Positions 25,830 through 34,700 of a DNA stretch of 64,000 nucleotides are shown piece after piece. The notes beneath the pieces are model-generated. The model searched no databases. It had not been told where the DNA came from and saw nothing but the letters and a program-made list of their open reading frames with translations. Location of the stretch: the NCBI RefSeq assembly GCF_004151275.2, contig NZ_CP130821.1, positions 1,550,001 through 1,614,000 of the forward strand, read 5' to 3'. The position numbers and the translations under genes are program-made. This DNA comes from Flavobacterium dauae. GTDB taxonomy: Bacteria > Bacteroidota > Bacteroidia > Flavobacteriales > Flavobacteriaceae. Position 1 is the stretch's first letter. The number at the start of each line of letters is the position of its first letter.

Positions 25830-25847
25830 AAGTAACGATTTGGTAAC
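25830..25847. repeat. Candidate integrase arm-type site, left
   Basis: AAGTAACGATTTGGTAAC holds two GTAAC words 11 bp apart and matches 16 of 18 bases of the repeat at 42400-42417 in the same orientation. Paired short direct repeats near an element end are typical of arm-type sites of tyrosine recombinases. The remaining sequence to the rteC terminator (25848-25974) shows nothing else recognisable. Confidence 0.45.
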
Positions 25848-25974
25848 GGTGCTTATTGCTTTGCTTTTCAACACGTTTCCGTTAGCTCACAGCAAATATA
25901 CAAAATTTATTATTCTCAAAACCATACAAAGGATTTTAATATCCGATTATTACACTTGGTAAAACAGGACAAGA

Positions 25975-26001
25975 AAAAAGGGCTTTTATTAAACCCTTTT
26001 T
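25975..26001 (-). terminator. Terminator of rteC-like gene
   Basis: The stem AAAAAGGG / CCCTTTTT has an 11-nt loop, followed on the minus strand by TTTTTTCTT. It lies just past the RteC stop and would close the long minus-strand cargo transcript. Confidence 0.7.
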
Positions 26002-26024
26002 ACGCTGTACAGATATAGCAAACC

Positions 26025-26846
26025 CTATCTACCGTCCTGCTCGTCCATTTTTTTGATAAGGCTTTCTTTAAGGCTGTCAAGGAATTTAGTTCTGTTCATT
26101 TTTCGGGATTTGAGTTCTAAAAACGTGTGATAGAAATCTCCCAAATCAACATTAAAAGTGCTTTCAAAGACTTTGACGATAGGTTTAATATCTGCATTGG
26201 CGTTATTGAATATGCCTTGTGAATGTAGTGCATAAATCAATTCGGTTAAAGCGGTCTTGCTACCTGTCCAATGCAGGGTTGTCGGTTTGTCGCTTGTGGC
26301 TGTTTTTGATAGTTGGTCTTCGAGGTAGTCCTGTATCAAATCATTGGCAATAATCTTTGCTACTTTGTAATCGTGGGAAGTGGAAAAACTGTGGTCGGTT
26401 TCAAAATAGAATGTGTCCAAACTCAATTGAACATTGTGCTTGCCACGAACAAAATAGGTGTGGTCAAGATAAGTGCTGTCGGTTCTGTAATAGCTGTAAA
26501 ACGCCATATTGTTATCAAAAAACCTTTTGAGCTTTGATAATTCTTTATTGAAATATTCTTCCAAAACTTCTTTTCCGCCATAAGGTCTTTTGGCTTCAAT
26601 CTTATACACAGCATTGTAATAAATGAGCTTTGCAACGATGGTAGGTTTCTGATGTTTGAAAAAACGGATTTCTTCGTCTTCATCGCTGAACCCTGTTTTT
26701 AGCACATATTCCTTTAATTCGGATAGGCATTCTACAATAAGAAGTATAACAGCTTCTATCCGTTGTATGGAGCAATCAGCTTCAACCTCCAATTCGTTGA
26801 CTGTTGTTTTTAACCTATGTAATGTTTCGTTGTAAAATTTATTCAT
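26025..26846 (-). CDS. rteC: RteC domain-containing protein
   Basis: The 273-residue protein matches the RteC family from Bacteroides conjugative transposons: IRFFKHQKPTIVAKLIYYN, KRFFDNNMAFYSYYRTDSTY, LDHTYFVRG, LHWTGSKTALTELIYALHSQ, and a C-terminal winged-helix-like part with VFESTFNVDLGDFYHTFLEL. In CTnDOT, RteC links tetracycline sensing by RteA/RteB to expression of excision genes. Here RteA, RteB and tetQ are absent, so the input must differ. It is the last gene of the minus-strand cargo string, before a terminator. Function in excision is inferred by homology only. Confidence 0.88.
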   Translation of the reverse strand: MNKFYNETLHRLKTTVNELEVEADCSIQRIEAVILLIVECLSELKEYVLKTGFSDEDEEIRFFKHQKPTIVAKLIYYNAVYKIEAKRPYGGKEVLEEYFNKELSKLKRFFDNNMAFYSYYRTDSTYLDHTYFVRGKHNVQLSLDTFYFETDHSFSTSHDYKVAKIIANDLIQDYLEDQLSKTATSDKPTTLHWTGSKTALTELIYALHSQGIFNNANADIKPIVKVFESTFNVDLGDFYHTFLELKSRKMNRTKFLDSLKESLIKKMDEQDGR

Positions 26847-26928
26847 TCGATTATTTTGAAATGTTTAAGCGCACTATGAGTAGTGAATTGCCAACAGCGC
26901 TGTTCCCTCATCAAAAACATCTGTCATT

Positions 26929-27165
26929 TCAACGATGATGATGATGTTGGTGTTGATGGTGCTGAAAATTACCTATATAATGATGATAAATATGACGGAC
27001 AACAGCAAAAATTAGGAATATCAATATGGCAGAGAGGAAAATCAGCATTGTCCAATTAAGTATTCGGTGATGCAATCTTTCTACCCTTTTTACAGGCTTT
27101 CTTGATTGAGAAATATGCCGATTGGGGATATATTTCTTTTTGCGTATTTTCTTTTTCCTTTTCAA
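26929..27165 (-). CDS. Small membrane protein with His-rich tail
   Basis: The 78-residue protein has a strongly basic N-terminus (MKRKKKIRKKKYIPNR), one membrane segment at about residues 38-58 (NWTMLIFLSAILIFLIFAVV), and a tail holding nine His in the last fifteen residues (NFQHHQHQHHHHR). The positive-inside rule puts the His tail in the periplasm. It begins 20 bp after the P-type ATPase gene, so it is likely cotranscribed with it. A role in binding zinc, cadmium or nickel ions exported by the pump is inference. I know no named family for it. Confidence 0.65.
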   Translation of the reverse strand: MKRKKKIRKKKYIPNRHISQSRKPVKRVERLHHRILNWTMLIFLSAILIFLIFAVVRHIYHHYIGNFQHHQHQHHHHR

Positions 27166-27185
27166 AACTCATAAATTGAAGGGGT

Positions 27186-29240
27186 TTAAAATTTCATTCG
27201 CTGTATTCTTACCGCATTTAAAATTGCCAATAACGCTACGCCAACATCCGCAAAAACAGCTTCCCACATTGTCGCCAATCCACCTGCTCCAAGTACGAGT
27301 ACAATAGCTTTGACACCGAAAGCCAAACCGATATTTTGCCAAACGATTTTCTTTGTCTGTTTACCGATGTTGATTGCCATAGGTATTTTACTTGGCTTAT
27401 CGTCCTGTATGACCACATCTGCGGTTTCGATAGTGGCATCACTCCCTAATCCACCCATTGCGATACCTACGTCGCTCAATGCCACAACAGGAGCATCGTT
27501 TACACCATCGCCCACAAAAGCAACGCTTTCGCCTTTGGCTTTGATGTCTTTAACTCTGTTTACTTTGTCTTCGGGCAATAAATCTCCAAAGGCATTGTCT
27601 ATCCCCAACTGCTCCGCTACATATTTCACAACGGTACTTTTATCTCCGCTAAGCATCGTTGCTTTAACATTGAGCTTATGCAATAGGGTTATGGTTTCTT
27701 GTGCATCTTCTTTGATACTGTCGGCAATCGTGATGTAACCAACAAATTTGCTGTCGTATGCAACGGCAATAGTTGTATAAACGATGCTGTTCGGGTCTAA
27801 GTCGTATGATATGCCGAACTTACCCATCAGTTTGAAATTCCCGACCAATAAATCCTTACCGTTTACCGTTGATTTCAAACCGTGTCCGGCGATTTCCTCC
27901 GTATTTTCCAATCGAATTTCATTATTCGGTCTCCCCACGTATTCGTGAATAGCGGTTGCTACGGGGTGTGTGCTATGGCTTTCCAAAATGTTGACTAATT
28001 CCAGAATTTCAGCTTTATCAAATTCGGGATTGAAGTTGATATCCTGAACCTTAAAAACGCCCTCTGTCATTGTACCTGTCTTATCCATCACTACGTTTTG
28101 AATATCGGAAAGAGCATCTAAAAAGTTACTTCCTTTGAACAGTATTCCATTTTTGCTCGCAGCACCAATACCACCGAAATAACCTAAGGGAATGGAAATA
28201 ACCAACGCACAAGGGCAGGAAATAACCAGGAATACCAAAGCCCTGTACAGCCAATCTCTAAACTCATAATTTTCCACAAAGAAATAAGGCAGTAGGCAAA
28301 TGGCTATGGCTAACAGCACTACAATAGGCGTATAGATTTTTGCAAATTTCCGGATAAATAATTCCGTTGGTGCTTTTTGTGCAGTGGCGTTTTGCACCAA
28401 TTCTAAAATCTTGCTCAACTTACTGTCGGTGTATGCGGTCGTAACTTTTACCTGCGATACGGTGTTGAGATTTATCATCCCTGCCAAAACGGTTTCGCCT
28501 TTGTTTTTTGTATCTGGTTTGCTTTCGCCTGTTAAAGCCGATGTATTGAAAGATGCCGTTTCGGACAACAGTTCTCCGTCTAAGCCTAATTTTTCTCCCG
28601 GTTTAAGCTGTATAATTTCGCCAACGGCAACAGTTTCTGCCTTTACGGTTTGCGGTTCATTGTTTTTTAAAACGGTTACTTCATCGGGTCTTTGGTCAAG
28701 CAAAGATTTGATGTTTGATTTTGCCCTCGAAACAGCCATTGTCTGAAAAACTTCGCCAACGGCATAGAACAACATTACCGCAACGCCCTCGGGATATTCG
28801 CCAATGGCAAATGCCCCGATAGTTGCAATGCCCATCAAAAAGAACTCCGAGAAAATCTCGCCTTTGCGAATACTCTCAACGGCTTCTTTGAGTACGGGCA
28901 GTCCAACAGGAGCATAAGCCACCACGTACCAAATAATCCGTACCCAATCGGTAAACCACGTCTGCGGAAACCAATTATCCATTGCAATACCTGCAAGCAA
29001 CAGCGCAAGGGAAATAATGGCGGGAAGAAACATCTTGAAAACATTGTCAGTATCTCCTGAATGCGAATGGTCGTGTCCGTCATCATCACTGTGGTCGTGA
29101 TTATGCCCGTCATTTTTGTGATGCCCTTTTACCAATTCCTTAGCACCTGCTTTGGTGTAGATTTTTTCTTCCTGTGTGCAACAAGTCATTTTGCCTTGTG
29201 CATCGTAAGTATGCTTGTGATTTTTGTCTGTATTTATCAT
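27186..29240 (-). CDS. Heavy-metal (Zn/Cd/Co) translocating P-type ATPase
   Basis: The 684-residue P1B ATPase has the transmembrane CPC motif (SCPCALV, 341-347), actuator TGES (237-240), phosphorylated Asp386 in DKTGT, the HP motif in SHSTHPVATA and the hinge GDGVNDAPV. The N-terminus lacks a CxxC HMA domain. It has a Cys-Cys pair (Cys20-21) and a His/Asp-rich stretch (about 40-62, with HNHDHSDDDGHDHSH) as an alternative metal sensor. CPC plus a His-rich N-terminus suits Zn/Cd/Co export from the cytosol. It sits between the transglutaminase-like gene and the His-tailed membrane protein. Confidence 0.93.
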   Translation of the reverse strand: MINTDKNHKHTYDAQGKMTCCTQEEKIYTKAGAKELVKGHHKNDGHNHDHSDDDGHDHSHSGDTDNVFKMFLPAIISLALLLAGIAMDNWFPQTWFTDWVRIIWYVVAYAPVGLPVLKEAVESIRKGEIFSEFFLMGIATIGAFAIGEYPEGVAVMLFYAVGEVFQTMAVSRAKSNIKSLLDQRPDEVTVLKNNEPQTVKAETVAVGEIIQLKPGEKLGLDGELLSETASFNTSALTGESKPDTKNKGETVLAGMINLNTVSQVKVTTAYTDSKLSKILELVQNATAQKAPTELFIRKFAKIYTPIVVLLAIAICLLPYFFVENYEFRDWLYRALVFLVISCPCALVISIPLGYFGGIGAASKNGILFKGSNFLDALSDIQNVVMDKTGTMTEGVFKVQDINFNPEFDKAEILELVNILESHSTHPVATAIHEYVGRPNNEIRLENTEEIAGHGLKSTVNGKDLLVGNFKLMGKFGISYDLDPNSIVYTTIAVAYDSKFVGYITIADSIKEDAQETITLLHKLNVKATMLSGDKSTVVKYVAEQLGIDNAFGDLLPEDKVNRVKDIKAKGESVAFVGDGVNDAPVVALSDVGIAMGGLGSDATIETADVVIQDDKPSKIPMAINIGKQTKKIVWQNIGLAFGVKAIVLVLGAGGLATMWEAVFADVGVALLAILNAVRIQRMKF

Positions 29241-29262
29241 AGCCTTTAATTTTTTAGGTTCG

Positions 29263-29967
29263 TTACACTTTTTTATTTCTTATTCTTTCTACATTATTAT
29301 TCATTATATGCCTCACGATATGCTGAAAAATAAACTTCTTGAAAGCGTTCAGTTCTTGTTGATGTTTTGCATAAAACGGATCGGGTGTATCAAAAACGCC
29401 AAAGTCCCGATTGATGCCTTTATCCTGAATAAATGTATTATTGAGGTTCCATTCAATCGGCGGGTTCTCAAAATTATCGGTATAAACCCCGAAACCGCAA
29501 AAAGTGGTCTTGCAATCACTGTTCTGTTCCTGTAATTTAGTGAGGTACGGTTTATCCAAAATCACGCCCTCCAAAAAATACCATTGCTCGTTTACCCAAA
29601 CTTCAACCCAGCTATGCAAGATATTCTTAGGCGATAGTCTGTACCAAATACCTGTAATAGCTCCTTTCTGCAATGCCTTGTCAATGGTAAAGCCGTGAAT
29701 ACGGTTAGGTACATCTGTTGCTCTTAACAAAGCCATTAATAAAGTGGCTTTTGTGTTGCATTGTCCGTACCCGTCATTCAGCACCTGCGATGCGGAAATA
29801 TAATCAGAAACATTATAGCCAAACTTTATTTCGTCCCGTACAAAATTGTAAATGGCTTGAACTTTGGCAACGGTGTCCAAGTTTTCCCACCCTCTCTGCT
29901 CCAATAGCTTTTGTATGGAAGCATTGGAGTAGTCAAGGATTTTTGTTTCTTTAAGATAGGTGTCCAT
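29263..29967 (-). CDS. Transglutaminase-like domain protein
   Basis: The 234-residue protein has a transglutaminase-like (cysteine protease fold) core: VAKVQAIYNFVRDEIKFGYN, nucleophile Cys in DGYGQCNTKATLLMALLRA (about residue 70), RIHGFTI, and catalytic His in NILHSWVEVWVNEQWYFLEG (about residue 118). No signal peptide or membrane anchor is seen, so it is probably cytosolic. It is the first gene after a predicted Fur-type operator and promoter and precedes the ATPase by 22 bp, which places it in the metal regulon. Why a metal-resistance cassette carries it is unclear; peptidase or isopeptidase activity is possible. Confidence 0.82.
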   Translation of the reverse strand: MDTYLKETKILDYSNASIQKLLEQRGWENLDTVAKVQAIYNFVRDEIKFGYNVSDYISASQVLNDGYGQCNTKATLLMALLRATDVPNRIHGFTIDKALQKGAITGIWYRLSPKNILHSWVEVWVNEQWYFLEGVILDKPYLTKLQEQNSDCKTTFCGFGVYTDNFENPPIEWNLNNTFIQDKGINRDFGVFDTPDPFYAKHQQELNAFKKFIFQHIVRHIMNNNVERIRNKKV

Positions 29968-29986
29968 AACACATTTATATTTATAA

Positions 29987-30022
29987 CAAAGTTACACAGG
30001 GAGAGCCTGCAATGCTATTGCA
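29987..30022 (-). promoter_or_regulatory. Predicted Fur-type operator and promoter for transglutaminase-ATPase operon
   Basis: On the minus strand a 7-1-7 inverted repeat (plus strand TGCAATGCTATTGCA, 30008-30022, 6 of 7 pairs) lies 13 bp upstream of TAACTTTG (29987-29994), an exact TAnnTTTG box 19 bp before the ATG at 29967. The same operator and -7 box recur at 36588-36622. The 7-1-7 layout is that of Fur, Zur and PerR boxes. Confidence 0.6.
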
Positions 30023-30437
30023 AACTCTCCTTTAAACAGTTTTCACAAATTCCCTTACCAAATAATTTTAGTTCGTCGATACGGTAATTCTGACTTCCAT
30101 TCTGCGGTATTATAAAATCCTCCTTACAGGTTGTCTGCTTACAAATCTTACAATAGAAATGTAAGTGCCAATCCTTGTGTGTATTTTCATCACACCCATC
30201 GTGGCACAGAATATACTTGACCGTAGTGTTCTCCTGAATACTGTGTACAATGCCTTTTTCTTCAAAAGTTTTCAAAGTCCTGTAAATCGTAACCCTGTCT
30301 GCTTTATAAAAATGGCTCTCGATTTCAGATAGGGACATTGCTGTTTGCTGTTGCTCCAAGAAATCATAAACCAATATCCGCATACTGGTCGGATTGGTGT
30401 TCTTTGACAACAGCTTCTGTTCAATGTTTTTTTTCAT
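30015..30437 (-). CDS. Fur-family metal-responsive regulator
   Basis: The 140-residue protein has a winged-helix N-terminus (PTSMRILVYDFLEQQQTAMS, then LSEIESHFYKADRVTIYRTL, recognition helix DRVTIYRTLKTFEEKG). The metal-binding C-terminus has HDGCDENTHKDWHLHFYCK and two Cys pairs (CKIC...C, GICENC). The pattern suits a Fur/Zur-type sensor. I took the ATG at 30437 (MKKNIEQKLL), 13 bp after czcB; the frame runs upstream into czcB without a better start. It probably regulates the island's metal genes through the two 7-1-7 boxes, one of which overlaps its own 3' end. The metal sensed cannot be told from sequence. Confidence 0.87.
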   Translation of the reverse strand: MKKNIEQKLLSKNTNPTSMRILVYDFLEQQQTAMSLSEIESHFYKADRVTIYRTLKTFEEKGIVHSIQENTTVKYILCHDGCDENTHKDWHLHFYCKICKQTTCKEDFIIPQNGSQNYRIDELKLFGKGICENCLKESLQ

Positions 30438-30450
30438 TATCCAATGTTTT

Positions 30451-31740
30451 TTAGTGAGCGTGGGCGTGTTCTCCCGAATCATCCATTTTTGCATTCACAA
30501 AAAATGCACTTTTTACCACGATATGCGTTCCGTGAGGAATTTCACTTACAGGTGTAATTGCCGTATAACCTAATAGAGAAGCACCTTTAATGACTTCCAT
30601 TCTTACAAATCGAGTTCCCTTTTCAGAACCGTGGTCGTGAGCCTCCTCTTCATCGTGGTCGTGAGCTTCTCCCTCTTTATGCTCGTGGGGTTCTTCTTCC
30701 TGCTCCTTGACCAAAAAGATGTAATACTTTCCGTCTGCATTGACAATAGCATCGTTGGGTACAGCCGTACTTAATACATCATCTAAACTTACCATTCCGG
30801 TTATACTCATTCCGTCAATCAACCCTGCTTTATCTCCTGTAATCTTGCTGTGAACAGCAATAGTTTTACTCTCTCCGCTAAAGGATGAGCCGATACTATA
30901 AACTTCGGCAGAATAAGTCTTATTGGGATTGTTGGTTACGACAAAATCTATTTTCTGACCTATTTTGATTAAAGGAATATCCTTTTCATACACCTGTAAG
31001 TCCAAGTGCAGGGCTGTGTTTTCTATGATTTCAGCAATAGGCGATGACACATCTACATAGCTTCCGATTTTGGCAAAAACATTGCTGATAGTACCGCTTA
31101 TCGGACTTGTAACGACCAATGAGGATTTAAGGCTCGAATTTGACAAGGAAGCCGGATTAATCCCCATCATTTGAATTTGCTGGTTCAAAGAAGACTTCCG
31201 TGTTCTCAACGTGTTCAGTTCAGTAGTGGCACTTTGCAGGTTTTTCTTTGCTCCGACATTTCCGTCGTTCAGCTCTCTTTGTCTTACAAGTTCCTGTTCG
31301 GCAAACTCTATCCGGCTATTGATGCTTAGGTATTCTTCCTGCAATTGTATGAATTGCGGATTGGAAATAGTAGCGATAACCTGACCTTTCCTTACGAAAT
31401 CGCCTATCTCCACATTAAGGGATTTGATAACACCACCAAACAACGAGGTTGCATTCGCCTTGTTGCTGTTGGGAACTCTTAATGCTCCATTGGCTTTCAA
31501 TGTTGCGGATAATTGCTTCTGTTCAATTGAACCGATTTCAATACCCACCGCTTTCATCTGCTCATCGGTCAGCACTGCAACATTTTCTTCTTCTTCTTCG
31601 TGTTCGTCCGTTGTTGTTTCTGCTTCCGTTCCGTGATTATGCCCATCGCCCTCTTTATGATTATTTGTACAGGCGTTGAAAGCAAAGAATGCTACGAGGA
31701 CAAGAACGCTAAAAACTATATTATTTATGATACGTTTCAT
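30451..31740 (-). CDS. czcB: RND efflux periplasmic adaptor (CzcB-like) lipoprotein
   Basis: The 429-residue membrane-fusion protein has a lipobox (VAFFAFNAC, Cys24) and a His/Glu-rich segment (about 25-52). It has split lipoyl halves (SLFGGVIKSLNVEIGDFVRK and SPISGTISNVFAKIGSYVDV) around an alpha-hairpin (about 130-200), and beta-barrel and proximal domains. A second His/Glu-rich insert lies near residues 350-375 (HEHKEGEAHDHDEEEAHDH) and the protein ends HAHAH. The His-rich parts fit periplasmic capture of Zn, Co or Cd. It bridges the CzcA pump and the outer-membrane channel and starts 8 bp after the czcA stop. Confidence 0.92.
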   Translation of the reverse strand: MKRIINNIVFSVLVLVAFFAFNACTNNHKEGDGHNHGTEAETTTDEHEEEEENVAVLTDEQMKAVGIEIGSIEQKQLSATLKANGALRVPNSNKANATSLFGGVIKSLNVEIGDFVRKGQVIATISNPQFIQLQEEYLSINSRIEFAEQELVRQRELNDGNVGAKKNLQSATTELNTLRTRKSSLNQQIQMMGINPASLSNSSLKSSLVVTSPISGTISNVFAKIGSYVDVSSPIAEIIENTALHLDLQVYEKDIPLIKIGQKIDFVVTNNPNKTYSAEVYSIGSSFSGESKTIAVHSKITGDKAGLIDGMSITGMVSLDDVLSTAVPNDAIVNADGKYYIFLVKEQEEEPHEHKEGEAHDHDEEEAHDHGSEKGTRFVRMEVIKGASLLGYTAITPVSEIPHGTHIVVKSAFFVNAKMDDSGEHAHAH

Positions 31741-31748
31741 ATATTGTA

Positions 31749-34700
31749 TTATTTACTGATTAATGAATGGATAAGCGTTACAGCCTCATTGATTTGCTGA
31801 ATGCTATTTAAATAATTAAGCTGAATGTCTGCTGTTGTCTGCAAGGCAAATAGGTACTCCACATAAGAAATATCTCCGGTACTGTACCCCAGCTTTGCAG
31901 CATTGATAATCTCATCAGCATTGGGAAGTGCCTGCTCCTTGAAATAGGTAAACTGCGCTACATATTGTTCGTATTGTTTCAAGGCGTTTGCCAATTCCGT
32001 TTTAAGCTGTTGTTCCTGCCATTGCGCATTTAATTCCAATGATTGTTTCTTGTAATCAAGCGAGCGAATTTTTGCTTTGGTGGTTGTAAAAATGGGGATT
32101 GTAATACCTACATCAACAAAACTAAACCGCTGTCCTCTGCCATAAAATTGCTCTACACCATTTTTACTGTGCATTCCTATCAGCGATATGTTATTATAGC
32201 CGAACGTAAAATCAGGCAGGCTGTTTGCCCGTTCCAATTTCTTGTTCTGTTCGGCAATTTTCGCCTCTTGGTACAATAGCTGGATGCTCGGATGATTTGC
32301 AACAGCCGAACTGTCAATGAAAGAACTTAACAGCAATGGTGTATAATCCGGTTGAGGTTCTATTAAGAAATCTTCCTGTGTCTGCATCAGATTTTTAAGG
32401 CTTTGATAGGCGTTCTGCCTTAAAACCTCGTTCTGTTGATACAAAAGACTTATTTCCCCTTTCTTGGTAGTTGCAGTATTAACGTCTAATTTACCTATAT
32501 CTCCCGTTTTATACCGGAGTTCCGCAACACGGATAAAGTCTACATAAATACTATCAAGATACTTTAAAACCGAAGCATTATGCTCCAAATATTCCAACTG
32601 ATAATAATAGGTTCTTACCTGTTTTTTCAGTTCGTTTTCTGTCAGAGCCTTCGCCCACTGCTGACCTTTTACCTGCTCTTTGACAAGATTTTTCTTTGCC
32701 CCAAAGAGTGTCGGAAAGGGAATGGTCTGTGAAATTTGGAAACCGTCATTATATTCAAATCCCTCATTATTCCCGTATTGGAAGTTTACATCGGTCTTCG
32801 GTAGTTCATACGCCGTCTTGCTAAGGCTTTGGGCAGATTGAATATCCATATTTTTGGAACGTAGCTGAGGGTTGGTCTCCACAGCTACTTCAATAGCTCT
32901 ATCTACACTCATCGGAGTTTGTGCCTTACCGTTTTGAGAAAAACCCAAGAACACAAACAGCAACAGCACGGGTGCTATGGCTTTCGTTTTACTATTTTTC
33001 GGAGGTTTTTGGTTTCTCATAAATACGAGGTACAGCAATGGCAGGACGAACAATGTCAGGGCAGTTGCCGAAATCAGTCCACCGATAACCACGGTTGCCA
33101 ACGGTTTTTGTACTTCTGCACCTGCACTTGTACTCAACGCCATTGGTAAAAAACCTAAACTTGCCACAGATGCCGTCATCAATACAGGTCTAAGCCTTGT
33201 TTTAGCTCCCTCGATAATTCTCGGAATAATCTCGTTCCAACCCTCTTTTTCCAGTCTATTGAACGTGGCAATCAGTACAATCCCATTCAGAACAGCAACA
33301 CCAAACAGGGCGATAAATCCGACACCTGCTGATATGCTGAATGGCATATCCCGCAATAACAGGGCAAATACGCCTCCAATGGCACTCATCGGGATAGCTG
33401 TATATACCAAAACGGCTTCCTTAAACGAATGGAATGTGAAATACAACAGGATAAAAATCAAAAGCAATGCGATAGGTACAGCAATCAGCAATCTGTCGGT
33501 AGCTTTTTGGAGGTTCTCAAACTGACCACCATAAGTAAAATAATAACCTGTCGGTAGCTTAATCTGTTCAGCCAATTTATCCTGAATTTCATTGACAACG
33601 CTGGCTACATCCCGCCCCTGTACGTTGAAGCCGACATATATCCTGCGTTTACCGCCTTCACGGCTGATTTGTGCGGGCCCTAATTTGTAATCAATGTTTG
33701 CAACCTGTGAAAGCGGTATTTGGTCGCCGTTTGGTAGTGGGATAAACAGATTGCTCACATCCTCAATGGAACTGCGGTGGGCTTCATCAAGCCGTACCAC
33801 CAAATCAAATCTTCGTTCGTTTTCATAAATCACACCTGCTGATTTACCTGCGAACGCAGTGCTGACAATATCGTTTATTTCCTGTACATTCAAGCCGTAA
33901 TTGGCTATTCGGGTACGGTCATATTCGATATTGATTTGGGGAAGACCTGCTACCCGTTCTACCTGCGGAGCAGTCGCACCTTCTACTGTTTGAATAATAG
34001 CATTCGCTTTATTGGCATAAACCAACAAACTGTCGAGGTCTTCTCCGAATATCTTAACGGCTACATCCTGCCTGATACCTGTCATCAGTTCATTAAACCG
34101 CATCTGTATCGGCTGATTGGCTTCAAAGAATACACCGGGAATAACTTCAAGTTTCTCCATCATTTCATTGGAAAGCTCGTCATAGGATTTTTTTGTTTTC
34201 CATTCGTCCTGCGGTTTTAGGATAATCATCAGGTCAGTGGCTTCGGGAGGCATCGGGTCTGTCGGTACTTCGGCAGCACCAGTCTTGCCTACGACCATTC
34301 TCACTTCGTCAAATTCCTTGATTATCCTTGATGCCTGCATAGAGGTTTCCAGACTTTGGCTTAACGATGTTCCTTGTGGCAGGATACAGTGGAAAGCAAA
34401 ATCGCCCTCGCCCAATTTTGGCAGGAACTCTCCGCCCATCCGTGAAAAAAAGAATATACTTATGGTAAACAGCCCAACGGCAACCGCAATAACCACATAT
34501 TTCATCCGAATGGCTTTTTCTAACAATGGTTTATAAACCCCTTGAAGATAGTCCATCATTTTGTCTGAAAAATTCTTTTTGGTAATCGGCTTTTTAGACA
34601 AACACAAAGCACTCATCATCGGGATATAGGTAAAGGACAAAATCAATGCTCCCAAAATGGCAAAACTTACAGTCTGTGCCATTGGCGTAAACATTTTACC

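Noticed and set aside
25892..25901. Exact GTATATTTGC (GTANNTTTGC, minus strand) as the island attachment core
   Set aside because: It fits the CTnDOT core consensus, but no same-orientation partner was found at the right end, whereas TCAAAGATAG occurs at both ends.
27310..28746. Long plus-strand open frames opposite the P-type ATPase gene
   Set aside because: They are antisense shadows of a clearly coding gene with intact catalytic motifs, without own leaders or domain signatures.
32977..33525. 182-codon plus-strand frame within czcA
   Set aside because: Antisense to the RND core, low-complexity and without signature; explained by codon use of the real gene.
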